Shown here piece by piece: positions 23,333 to 35,170 of a stretch of 64,000 nucleotides of DNA; position 1 is the first letter of the stretch; each line of letters starts with the position of its first letter. The translations under genes and the position numbers were made by a program. Location: positions 2,165,001 through 2,229,000 of the forward strand of contig CM072861.1 of NCBI GenBank assembly GCA_036937835.1, in the 5' to 3' direction. Origin of the DNA: Pampus argenteus. Taxonomy: Eukaryota > Chordata > Actinopteri > Scombriformes > Stromateidae. A model generated the notes under the pieces. It was not told the origin of the DNA. It made no database searches and saw only the letters and a program-made list of their open reading frames with translations.

Positions 23333-24516
23333 TCAATCAAAACCATGTTTGCCATCAACAAGTAACTGATTTCTAATGATTAGGAGCCCAAAAATAACTC
23401 CTGAGAGCTTCCTGCAGCTTTTACTGTAACATTTGTAAAAATAGCTTTCTCTCAGGCCAAAACTGACAACTACAGTTTTTCTTAAAAAAGGAGCAATATT
23501 TTCAATCAAAACCATGTTTGCCATCAACAAGTAACTGATTTCTAATGATTAGGACCAAAAAACTCACTTCTGAGAGCTTCCTGCAGCTTTTACTGTAACA
23601 TTTGTAAAAATAGCTTTGTCTCAGGCCAAAACTGACAACTACAGTTTTTCTTAAACAAGGAGCAATATTTTCAATCAAAACCATGTTTGCCATCAACAAG
23701 TAACTGATTTCTAATGATTAGGACCAAAAAACTCACTTCTGAGAGCTTCCTGCAGCTTTTACTGTAACATTTGTAAAAATAGCTTTCTCTCAGGCCAAAA
23801 CTGACAACTACAGTTTTTCTTAAACAAGGAGCAATATTTTCAATCAAAACCATGTTTGCCATCAACAAGTAACTGATTTATAATGATTAGGAGCCCAAAA
23901 ATAACTCCTGAGAGCTTCCTGCAGCTTTTACTGTAACATTTGTAAAAATAGCTTTCTCTCAGGCCAAAACTGACAACTACAGTTTTTCTTAAACAAGGAG
24001 CAATATTTTCAATCAAAACCATGTTTGCCATCAACAAGTAACTGATTTCTAATGATTAGGACCAAAAAACTCACTTCTGAGAGCTTCCTGCAGCTTTTAC
24101 TGTAACATTTGTAAAAATAGCTTTCTCTCAGGCCAAAACTGACAACTACAGTTTTTCTTAAACAAGAAGCAATATTTTCAATCAAAACCATGTTTGCCAT
24201 CAACAAGTAACTGATTTCTAATGATTAGGACCAAAAAACTCACTTCTGAGAGCTTCCTGCAGCTTTTACTGTAACATTTGTAAAAATAGCTTTCTCTCAG
24301 GCCAAAACTGACAACTACAGTTTTTCTTAAACAAGGAGCAATATTTTCAATCAAAACCATGTTTGCCATCAACAAGTAACTGATTTCTAATGATTAGGAC
24401 CAAAAAAACTCACTTCTGAGAGCTTCCTGCAGCTTTTACTGTAACATTTGTAAAAATAGCTTTCTCTCAGGCCAAAACTGACAACTACAGTTTTTCTTAA
24501 ACAAGGAGCAATATTT
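23333..24516 (-). repeat. 7-monomer higher-order repeat, copy 1 (1184 bp)
   Basis: By rising coordinate: G44T block variant, Q, plain, block variant with TTTATAATG, GCTTC, plain, and a 170-bp monomer. The last is E-type, unlike every 170-bp monomer in the left arm. This is the copy nearest the junction and defines the unit for the right-arm expansion. Confidence 0.9.
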
Positions 24517-25192
24517 TCAATCAAAACCATGTTTGCCATCAACAAGTAACTGATTTCTAATGATTAGGAGCCCAAAAATAACTCCTGAGAGCTTCCTGCA
24601 GCTTTTACTGTAACATTTGTAAAAATAGCTTTCTCTCAGGCCAAAACTGACAACTACAGTTTTTCTTAAAAAAGGAGCAATATTTTCAATCAAAACCATG
24701 TTTGCCATCAACAAGTAACTGATTTCTAATGATTAGGACCAAAAAACTCACTTCTGAGAGCTTCCTGCAGCTTTTACTGTAACATTTGTAAAAATAGCTT
24801 TCTCTCAGGCCAAAACTGACAACTACAGTTTTTCTTAAACAAGGAGCAATATTTTCAATCAAAACCATGTTTGCCATCAACAAGTAACTGATTTCTAATG
24901 ATTAGGAGCCCAAAAATAACTCCTGAGAGCTTCCTGCAGCTTTTACTGTAACATTTGTAAAAATAGCTTTCTCTCAGGCCAAAACTGACAACTACAGTTT
25001 TTCTTAAAAAAGGAGCAATATTTTCAATCAAAACCATGTTTGCCATCAACAAGTAACTGATTTCTAATGATTAGGACCAAAAAACTCACTTCTGAGAGCT
25101 TCCTGCAGCTTTTACTGTAACATTTGTAAAAATAGCTTTCTCTCAGGCCAAAACTGACAACTACAGTTTTTCTTAAACAAGGAGCAATATTT
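24517..25192 (-). repeat. Tandem 338-bp dimers of G44T block variant and plain monomer
   Basis: Two copies (24517-24854 and 24855-25192) of a two-monomer unit sit between 7-monomer copies. The same pair recurs twice at 27053-27728. The dimers may be shortened 7-monomer units or an independent two-monomer amplification. Confidence 0.85.
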
Positions 25193-26376
25193 TCAATCAA
25201 AACCATGTTTGCCATCAACAAGTAACTGATTTCTAATGATTAGGAGCCCAAAAATAACTCCTGAGAGCTTCCTGCAGCTTTTACTGTAACATTTGTAAAA
25301 ATAGCTTTCTCTCAGGCCAAAACTGACAACTACAGTTTTTCTTAAAAAAGGAGCAATATTTTCAATCAAAACCATGTTTGCCATCAACAAGTAACTGATT
25401 TCTAATGATTAGGACCAAAAAACTCACTTCTGAGAGCTTCCTGCAGCTTTTACTGTAACATTTGTAAAAATAGCTTTGTCTCAGGCCAAAACTGACAACT
25501 ACAGTTTTTCTTAAACAAGGAGCAATATTTTCAATCAAAACCATGTTTGCCATCAACAAGTAACTGATTTCTAATGATTAGGACCAAAAAACTCACTTCT
25601 GAGAGCTTCCTGCAGCTTTTACTGTAACATTTGTAAAAATAGCTTTCTCTCAGGCCAAAACTGACAACTACAGTTTTTCTTAAACAAGGAGCAATATTTT
25701 CAATCAAAACCATGTTTGCCATCAACAAGTAACTGATTTATAATGATTAGGAGCCCAAAAATAACTCCTGAGAGCTTCCTGCAGCTTTTACTGTAACATT
25801 TGTAAAAATAGCTTTCTCTCAGGCCAAAACTGACAACTACAGTTTTTCTTAAACAAGGAGCAATATTTTCAATCAAAACCATGTTTGCCATCAACAAGTA
25901 ACTGATTTCTAATGATTAGGACCAAAAAACTCACTTCTGAGAGCTTCCTGCAGCTTTTACTGTAACATTTGTAAAAATAGCTTTCTCTCAGGCCAAAACT
26001 GACAACTACAGTTTTTCTTAAACAAGAAGCAATATTTTCAATCAAAACCATGTTTGCCATCAACAAGTAACTGATTTCTAATGATTAGGACCAAAAAACT
26101 CACTTCTGAGAGCTTCCTGCAGCTTTTACTGTAACATTTGTAAAAATAGCTTTCTCTCAGGCCAAAACTGACAACTACAGTTTTTCTTAAACAAGGAGCA
26201 ATATTTTCAATCAAAACCATGTTTGCCATCAACAAGTAACTGATTTCTAATGATTAGGACCAAAAAAACTCACTTCTGAGAGCTTCCTGCAGCTTTTACT
26301 GTAACATTTGTAAAAATAGCTTTCTCTCAGGCCAAAACTGACAACTACAGTTTTTCTTAAACAAGGAGCAATATTT
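25193..26376 (-). repeat. 7-monomer higher-order repeat, copy 2
   Basis: The same seven monomers in the same order as 23333-24516, at an offset of 1860 bp (11 monomers). I noticed no difference between the two copies, including the TTTATAATG marker and the E-type 170-bp monomer. Copy 1 plus the following two dimers therefore behaves as an 11-monomer unit. Confidence 0.9.
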
Positions 26377-27052
26377 TCAATCAAAACCATGTTTGCCATC
26401 AACAAGTAACTGATTTCTAATGATTAGGAGCCCAAAAATAACTCCTGAGAGCTTCCTGCAGCTTTTACTGTAACATTTGTAAAAATAGCTTTCTCTCAGG
26501 CCAAAACTGACAACTACAGTTTTTCTTAAAAAAGGAGCAATATTTTCAATCAAAACCATGTTTGCCATCAACAAGTAACTGATTTCTAATGATTAGGACC
26601 AAAAAACTCACTTCTGAGAGCTTCCTGCAGCTTTTACTGTAACATTTGTAAAAATAGCTTTGTCTCAGGCCAAAACTGACAACTACAGTTTTTCTTAAAC
26701 AAGGAGCAATATTTTCAATCAAAACCATGTTTGCCATCAACAAGTAACTGATTTCTAATGATTAGGACCAAAAAACTCACTTCTGAGAGCTTCCTGCAGC
26801 TTTTACTGTAACATTTGTAAAAATAGCTTTCTCTCAGGCCAAAACTGACAACTACAGTTTTTCTTAAACAAGGAGCAATATTTTCAATCAAAACCATGTT
26901 TGCCATCAACAAGTAACTGATTTCTAATGATTAGGAGCCCAAAAATAACTCCTGAGAGCTTCCTGCAGCTTTTACTGTAACATTTGTAAAAATAGCTTTC
27001 TCTCAGGCCAAAACTGACAACTACAGTTTTTCTTAAACAAGGAGCAATATTT
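26377..27052 (-). repeat. Partial 7-monomer repeat (first four monomers)
   Basis: Holds G44T block variant, Q, plain and block variant, then jumps straight to another G44T block variant at 27053, so the GCTTC, plain and 170-bp monomers are missing. The fourth monomer has TTTCTAATG instead of the TTTATAATG of copies 1-3. Confidence 0.82.
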
Positions 27053-27897
27053 TCAATCAAAACCATGTTTGCCATCAACAAGTAACTGATTTCTAATGAT
27101 TAGGAGCCCAAAAATAACTCCTGAGAGCTTCCTGCAGCTTTTACTGTAACATTTGTAAAAATAGCTTTCTCTCAGGCCAAAACTGACAACTACAGTTTTT
27201 CTTAAAAAAGGAGCAATATTTTCAATCAAAACCATGTTTGCCATCAACAAGTAACTGATTTCTAATGATTAGGACCAAAAAACTCACTTCTGAGAGCTTC
27301 CTGCAGCTTTTACTGTAACATTTGTAAAAATAGCTTTCTCTCAGGCCAAAACTGACAACTACAGTTTTTCTTAAACAAGGAGCAATATTTTCAATCAAAA
27401 CCATGTTTGCCATCAACAAGTAACTGATTTCTAATGATTAGGAGCCCAAAAATAACTCCTGAGAGCTTCCTGCAGCTTTTACTGTAACATTTGTAAAAAT
27501 AGCTTTCTCTCAGGCCAAAACTGACAACTACAGTTTTTCTTAAAAAAGGAGCAATATTTTCAATCAAAACCATGTTTGCCATCAACAAGTAACTGATTTC
27601 TAATGATTAGGACCAAAAAACTCACTTCTGAGAGCTTCCTGCAGCTTTTACTGTAACATTTGTAAAAATAGCTTTCTCTCAGGCCAAAACTGACAACTAC
27701 AGTTTTTCTTAAACAAGGAGCAATATTTTCAATCAAAACCATGTTTGCCATCAACAAGTAACTGATTTCTAATGATTAGGACCAAAAAACTCACTTCTGA
27801 GAGCTTCCTGCAGCTTTTACTGTAACATTTGTAAAAATAGCTTTCTCTCAGGCCAAAACTGACAACTACAGTTTTTCTTAAACAAGGAGCAATATTT

Positions 27898-29081
27898 TCA
27901 ATCAAAACCATGTTTGCCATCAACAAGTAACTGATTTCTAATGATTAGGAGCCCAAAAATAACTCCTGAGAGCTTCCTGCAGCTTTTACTGTAACATTTG
28001 TAAAAATAGCTTTCTCTCAGGCCAAAACTGACAACTACAGTTTTTCTTAAAAAAGGAGCAATATTTTCAATCAAAACCATGTTTGCCATCAACAAGTAAC
28101 TGATTTCTAATGATTAGGACCAAAAAACTCACTTCTGAGAGCTTCCTGCAGCTTTTACTGTAACATTTGTAAAAATAGCTTTGTCTCAGGCCAAAACTGA
28201 CAACTACAGTTTTTCTTAAACAAGGAGCAATATTTTCAATCAAAACCATGTTTGCCATCAACAAGTAACTGATTTCTAATGATTAGGACCAAAAAACTCA
28301 CTTCTGAGAGCTTCCTGCAGCTTTTACTGTAACATTTGTAAAAATAGCTTTCTCTCAGGCCAAAACTGACAACTACAGTTTTTCTTAAACAAGGAGCAAT
28401 ATTTTCAATCAAAACCATGTTTGCCATCAACAAGTAACTGATTTATAATGATTAGGAGCCCAAAAATAACTCCTGAGAGCTTCCTGCAGCTTTTACTGTA
28501 ACATTTGTAAAAATAGCTTTCTCTCAGGCCAAAACTGACAACTACAGTTTTTCTTAAACAAGGAGCAATATTTTCAATCAAAACCATGTTTGCCATCAAC
28601 AAGTAACTGATTTCTAATGATTAGGACCAAAAAACTCACTTCTGAGAGCTTCCTGCAGCTTTTACTGTAACATTTGTAAAAATAGCTTTCTCTCAGGCCA
28701 AAACTGACAACTACAGTTTTTCTTAAACAAGAAGCAATATTTTCAATCAAAACCATGTTTGCCATCAACAAGTAACTGATTTCTAATGATTAGGACCAAA
28801 AAACTCACTTCTGAGAGCTTCCTGCAGCTTTTACTGTAACATTTGTAAAAATAGCTTTCTCTCAGGCCAAAACTGACAACTACAGTTTTTCTTAAACAAG
28901 GAGCAATATTTTCAATCAAAACCATGTTTGCCATCAACAAGTAACTGATTTCTAATGATTAGGACCAAAAAAACTCACTTCTGAGAGCTTCCTGCAGCTT
29001 TTACTGTAACATTTGTAAAAATAGCTTTCTCTCAGGCCAAAACTGACAACTACAGTTTTTCTTAAACAAGGAGCAATATTT
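27898..29081 (-). repeat. 7-monomer higher-order repeat, copy 3
   Basis: A full unit with TTTATAATG in its fourth monomer and an E-type 170-bp monomer at the end, at an offset of 2705 bp from copy 2. It is directly followed by copy 4 without spacer monomers, the only place where two full units abut. Confidence 0.9.
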
Positions 29082-30266
29082 TCAATCAAAACCATGTTTG
29101 CCATCAACAAGTAACTGATTTCTAATGATTAGGAGCCCAAAAATAACTCCTGAGAGCTTCCTGCAGCTTTTACTGTAACATTTGTAAAAATAGCTTTCTC
29201 TCAGGCCAAAACTGACAACTACAGTTTTTCTTAAAAAAGGAGCAATATTTTCAATCAAAACCATGTTTGCCATCAACAAGTAACTGATTTCTAATGATTA
29301 GGACCAAAAAACTCACTTCTGAGAGCTTCCTGCAGCTTTTACTGTAACATTTGTAAAAATAGCTTTGTCTCAGGCCAAAACTGACAACTACAGTTTTTCT
29401 TAAACAAGGAGCAATATTTTCAATCAAAACCATGTTTGCCATCAACAAGTAACTGATTTCTAATGATTAGGACCAAAAAACTCACTTCTGAGAGCTTCCT
29501 GCAGCTTTTACTGTAACATTTGTAAAAATAGCTTTCTCTCAGGCCAAAACTGACAACTACAGTTTTTCTTAAACAAGGAGCAATATTTTCAATCAAAACC
29601 ATGTTTGCCATCAACAAGTAACTGATTTCTAATGATTAGGAGCCCAAAAATAACTCCTGAGAGCTTCCTGCAGCTTTTACTGTAACATTTGTAAAAATAG
29701 CTTTCTCTCAGGCCAAAACTGACAACTACAGTTTTTCTTAAACAAGGAGCAATATTTTCAATCAAAACCATGTTTGCCATCAACAAGTAACTGATTTCTA
29801 ATGATTAGGACCAAAAAACTCACTTCTGAGAGCTTCCTGCAGCTTTTACTGTAACATTTGTAAAAATAGCTTTCTCTCAGGCCAAAACTGACAACTACAG
29901 TTTTTCTTAAACAAGAAGCAATATTTTCAATCAAAACCATGTTTGCCATCAACAAGTAACTGATTTCTAATGATTAGGACCAAAAAACTCACTTCTGAGA
30001 GCTTCCTGCAGCTTTTACTGTAACATTTGTAAAAATAGCTTTCTCTCAGGCCAAAACTGACAACTACAGTTTTTCTTAAACAAGGAGCAATATTTTCAAT
30101 CAAAACCATGTTTGCCATCAACAAGTAACTGATTTCTAATGATTAGGACCAAAAAAACTCACTTCTGAGAGCTTCCTGCAGCTTTTACTGTAACATTTGT
30201 AAAAATAGCTTTGTCTCAGGCCAAAACTGACAACTACAGTTTTTCTTAAACAAGGAGCAATATTTT
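29082..30266 (-). repeat. 7-monomer higher-order repeat, copy 4
   Basis: Differs from copies 1-3 at two diagnostic places: the fourth monomer has TTTCTAATG, and the final 170-bp monomer is Q-type. It joins the landmark string (A-tract monomer at about 30320, CCTACAGC monomer at 30436) that also occurs inverted in the left arm at 18455-20020. It may be closest to the form from which the expansion started. Confidence 0.87.
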
Positions 30267-31395
30267 CAATCAAAACCATGTTTGCCATCAACAAGTAACT
30301 GATTTCTAATGATTAGGAGCCCAAAAAAAAACTTCTGAGAGCTTCCTGCAGCTTTTACTGTAACATTTGTAAAAATAGCTTTCTCTCAGGCCAAAACTGA
30401 CAACTACAGTTTTTCTTAAACAAGGAGCAATATTTTCAATGAAAACCATGTTTGCCATCAACAAGTAACTGATTTCTAATGATTAGGACCAAAAAACTCA
30501 CTTCTGAGAGCTTCCTACAGCTTTTACTGTAACATTTGTAAAAATAGCTTTCTCTCAGGCCAAAACTGACAACTACAGTTTTTCTTAAACAAGGATCAAT
30601 ATTTTCAATGAAAACCATGTTTGCCATCAACAAGTAACTGATTTCTAATGATTAGGACCAAAAAACTCACTTCTGAGAGCTTCCTGCAGCTTTTACTGTA
30701 ACATTTGTAAAAATAGCTTTGTCTCAGGCCAAAACTGACAACTACAGTTTTTCTTAAACAAGGATCAATATTTTCAATCAAAACCATGTTTGCCATCAAC
30801 AAGTAACTGATTTCTAATGATTAGGACCAAAAAACTCACTTCTGAGAGCTTCCTGCAGCTTTTACTGTAACATTTGTAAAAATAGCTTTCTCTCAGGCCA
30901 AAACTGACAACTACAGTTTTTCTTAAACAAGGAGCAATATTTTCAATGAAAACCATGTTTGCCATCAACAAGTAACTGATTTCTAATGATTAGGACCAAA
31001 AAACTCACTTCTGAGAGCTTCCTGCAGCTTTTACTGTAACATTTGTAAAAATAGCTTTCTCTCAGGCCAAAACTGACAACTACAGTTTTTCTTAAACAAG
31101 GAGCAATATTTTCAATGAAAACCATGTTTGCCATCAACAAGTAACTGATTTCTAATGATTAGGAGCCCAAAAAAAACTTGTGAGAACTTCCTGCAACTTT
31201 TACTGTAACATTTGTAAAAATAGCTTTCTCTCAGGCCAAAACTGACAACTACAGTTTTTCTTAAACAAGGAGCAATATTTTCAATGAAAACCATGTTTGC
31301 CATCAACAAGTAACTGATTTCTAATGATTAGGACCAAAAAACTCACTTCTGAGAGCTTCCTGCAGCTTTTAATGTAACATTTGTAAAAATAGCTT
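29830..31395 (-). repeat. Mirror of left-arm block 18455-20020
   Basis: The strings match in mirror order with positions summing to 49850: an ACATTAAAAG monomer, a TTCTCACAAG T8-GGGCTCC monomer, three further monomers, the CTGTAGG monomer, a T9-GGGCTCC monomer, a Q-type 170-bp monomer, one plain or near-plain monomer and GCTTC. The TTCTCACAAG monomer (18541 left, 31112 right) is a rare landmark. A right-arm private change is CCTGCAAC near 31190. Confidence 0.83.
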
Positions 31396-34300
31396 TCTCT
31401 CAGGCCAAAACTGACAACTACAGTTTTTCTTAAACAAGGAGCAATATTTTCAATCAAAACTATGTTTGCCATCAACAAGTAACTGATTTCTAATGATTAG
31501 GACCAAAAAACTCACTTCTGAGAGCTTCCTGCAGCTTTTACTCTAACATTTGTAAAAATAGCTTTGTCTCAGGCCAAAACTGACAACTACAGTTTTTCTT
31601 AAACAATGAGCAATATTTTCAATCAAAACCATGTTTGCCATCAACAAGTAACTGATTTCTAATGATTAGGACCAAAAAAACTCACTTCTGAGAGCTTCCT
31701 GCAGCTTTTACTGTAACATTTGTAAAAATAGCTTTGTCTCAGGCCAAAACTGACAACTACAGTTTTTCTTAAACAAGGAGCAATATTTTCAATCAAAACC
31801 ATGTTTGCCATCAACAAGTAACTGATTTCTAATGATTAGGACCAAAAAACTCACTTCTGAGAGCTTCCTGCAGCTTTTACTGTAACATTTGTAAAAATAG
31901 CTTTCTCTCAGGCCAAAACTGACAATTACAGTTTTTCTTAAACAAGGACCAATATTTTCATTCAAAACCACATTTGCCATCAACAAGTAACTGATTTCTA
32001 ATGATTAGGACCAAAAAACTCACTTCTGAGAGCTTCCTGCAGCTTTTACTGTAACATTTGTAAAAATAGCTTTCTCTCAGGCCAAAACTGACAACTACAG
32101 TTTTTCTTAAACAAGGAGCAATATTTTCAATCAAAACCATGTTTGCCATCAACAAGTAACTGATTTCTAATGATTAGGACCAAAAAAACTCACTTCTGAG
32201 AGCTTCCTGCAGCTTTTACTGTAACATTTGTAAAAATAGCTTTGTCTCAGGCCAAAACTGACAACTACAGTTTTTCTTAAACAAGGAGCAATATTTTCAA
32301 TGAAAACCATGTTTGCCATCAACAAGTAACTGATTTCTAATGATTAGGACCAAAAAACTCACTTCTGAGAGCTTCCTGCAGCTTTTACTGTAACATTTGT
32401 AAAAATAGCTTTCTCTCAGGCCAAAACTGACAACTACAGTTTTTCTTAAACAAGGATGAATATTTTCAACAAAACCATGTTTGCCATCAACAAGTAACTG
32501 ATTTCTAATGATTAGGACCAAAAAACTCACTTCTGAGAGCTTCCTGCAGCTTTTACTGTAACATTTGTAAAAATAGCTTTCTCTCAGGCCAAAACTGACA
32601 ACTACAGTTTTTCTTAAACAAGGATCAATATTTTCAATCAAAACCATGTTTGCCATCAACAAGTAACTGATTTCTAATGATTAGGACCAAAAAACTCACT
32701 TCTGAGAGCTTCCTGCAGCTTTTACTGTAACATTTATAAAAATAGCTTTGTCTCAGGCCAAAACTGACAACTACAGTTTTTCTTAAACAAGGAGCAATAT
32801 TTTCAATCAAAACCATGTTTGCCATCAACGAGTAACTGATTTCTAATGATTAGGACCAAAAAACTCACTTCTGGGAGCTTCCTGCAGCTTTTACTGTAAC
32901 ATTTGTAAAAATAGCTTTCTCTCAGGCCAAAACTGACAACTACAGTTTTTCTTAAACAAGGAGCAATATTTTCAATCAAAACCATGTTTGCCATCAACAA
33001 GTAACTGATTTCTAATGATTAGGACCAAAAAAACTCACTTCTGAGAGCTTCCTGCAGCTTTTACTGTAACATTTGTAAAAATAGCTTTGTCTCAGGCCAA
33101 AACTGACAACTACAGTTTTTCTTAAACAAGGAGCAATATTTTCAATCAAAACCATGTTTGCCATCAACAAGTAACTGATTTCTAATGATTAGGACCAAAA
33201 AACTCACTTCTGAGAGCTTCCTGCAGCTTTTACTGTAACATTTGTAAAAATAGCTTTCTCTCAGGCCAAAACTGACAACTACAGTTTTTCTTAAACAAGG
33301 AGCAATATTTTCAATCAAAACCATGTTTGCCATCAACAAGTAACTGATTTCTAATGATTAGGAGCCCAAAAATAACTCCTGAGAGCTTCCTGCAGCTTTT
33401 ACTGTAACATTTGTAAAAAATAGCTTTCTCTCAGGCCAAAACTGACAACTACAGTTTTTCTTAAACAAGGAGCAATATTTTCAATCAAAACCATGTTTGC
33501 CATCAACAAGTAACTGATTTCTAATGATTAGGACCAAAAAACTCACTTCTGAGAGCTTCCTGCAGCTTTTACTGTAACATTTGTAAAAATAGCTTTCTCT
33601 CAGGCCAAAACTGACAACTACAGTTTTTCTTAAACAAGAAGCAATATTTTCAATCAAAACCATGTTTGCCATCAACAAGTAACTGATTTCTAATGATTAG
33701 GACCAAAAAACTCACTTCTGAGAGCTTCCTGCAGCTTTTACTGTAACATTTGTAAAAATAGCTTTCTCTCAGGCCAAAACTGACAACTACAGTTTTTCTT
33801 AAACAAGGAGCAATATTTTCAATCAAAACCATGTTTGCCATCAACAAGTAACTGATTTCTAATGATTAGGACCAAAAAAACTCACTTCTGAGAGCTTCCT
33901 GCAGCTTTTACTGTAACATTTGTAAAAATAGCTTTGTCTCAGGCCAAAACTGACAACTACAGTTTTTCTTAAACAAGGAGCAATATTTTCAATGAAAACC
34001 ATGTTTGCCATCAACAAGTAACTGATTTCTAATGATTAGGACCAAAAAACTCACTTCTGAGAGCTTCCTGCAGCTTTTACTGTAACATTTGTAAAAATAG
34101 CTTTGTCTCAGGCCAAAACTGACAACTACAGTTTTTCATAAACAATGAGCAATATTTTCAATCAAAACCATGTTTGCCATCAACAAGTAACTGATTTCTA
34201 ATGATTAGGACCAAAAAACTCACTTCTGAGAGCTTCCTGCAGCTTTTACTGTAACATTTGTAAAAATAGCTTTCTCTCAGGCCAAAACTGACAACTACAG

Positions 34301-35170
34301 TTTTTCTTAAACAAGGAGCAATATTTTCAATCAAAACCATGTTTGCCATCAACAAGTAACTGATTTCTAATGATTAGGACCAAAAAACTCACTTCTGAGA
34401 GATTCCTGCAGCTTTTACTGTAACATTTGTAAAAATAGCTTTCTCTCAGGCCAAAACTGACAACTACAGTTTTTCTTAAACAAGGATCAATATTTTCAAC
34501 AAAACCATGTTTGCCATCAACAAGTAACTGATTTCTAATGATTAGGACCAAAAAACTCACTTCTGAGAGCTTCCTGCAGCTTTTACTGTAACATTTGTAA
34601 AAATAGCTTTCTCTCAGGCCAAAACTGACAACTACAGTTTTACTTAAACAAGGATCAATATTTTCAATCAAAACCATGTTTGCCATCAACGAGTAACTGA
34701 TTTCTAATGATTAGGACCAAAAAACTCACTTCTGGGAGCTTCCTGCAGCTTTTACTGTAACATTTGTAAAAATAGCTTTCTCTCAGGCCAAAACTGACAA
34801 CTACAGTTTTTCTTAAACAAGGAGCAATATTTTCAATCAAAACCATGTTTGCCATCAACAAGTAACTGATTTCTAATGATTAGGACCAAAAAAACTCACT
34901 TCTGAGAGCTTCCTGCAGCTTTTACTGTAACATTTGTAAAAATAGCTTTGTCTCAGGCCAAAACTGACAACTACAGTTTTTCTTAAACAAGGAGCAATAT
35001 TTTCAATCAAAACCATGTTTGCCATCAACAAGTAACTGATTTCTAATGATTAGGACCAAAAAACTCACTTCTGAGAGCTTCCTGCAGCTTTTACTGTAAC
35101 ATTTGTAAAAATAGCTTTCTCTCAGGCCAAAACTGACAACTACAGTTTTTCTTAAACAAGGATCAATATT
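30774..35170 (-). repeat. 26-monomer tandem duplication, copy 1 (4397 bp)
   Basis: Repeated directly at 35171-39567. Landmarks are the TTCTCACAAG-type monomer (31112), ACATTAAAAG monomer (31281), a CAATGAGCAAT monomer near 31605, the CCACATTTGCC monomer pair (31789-32155), a GATGAATATT monomer near 32456, the CGAGTAACTG monomers, and a six-A tract before TAGC near 33416. Private to this copy are ACTCTAACAT near 31540, CATTTATAAAA near 32730 and GTTTTACTTAAAC near 34636. Confidence 0.9.
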
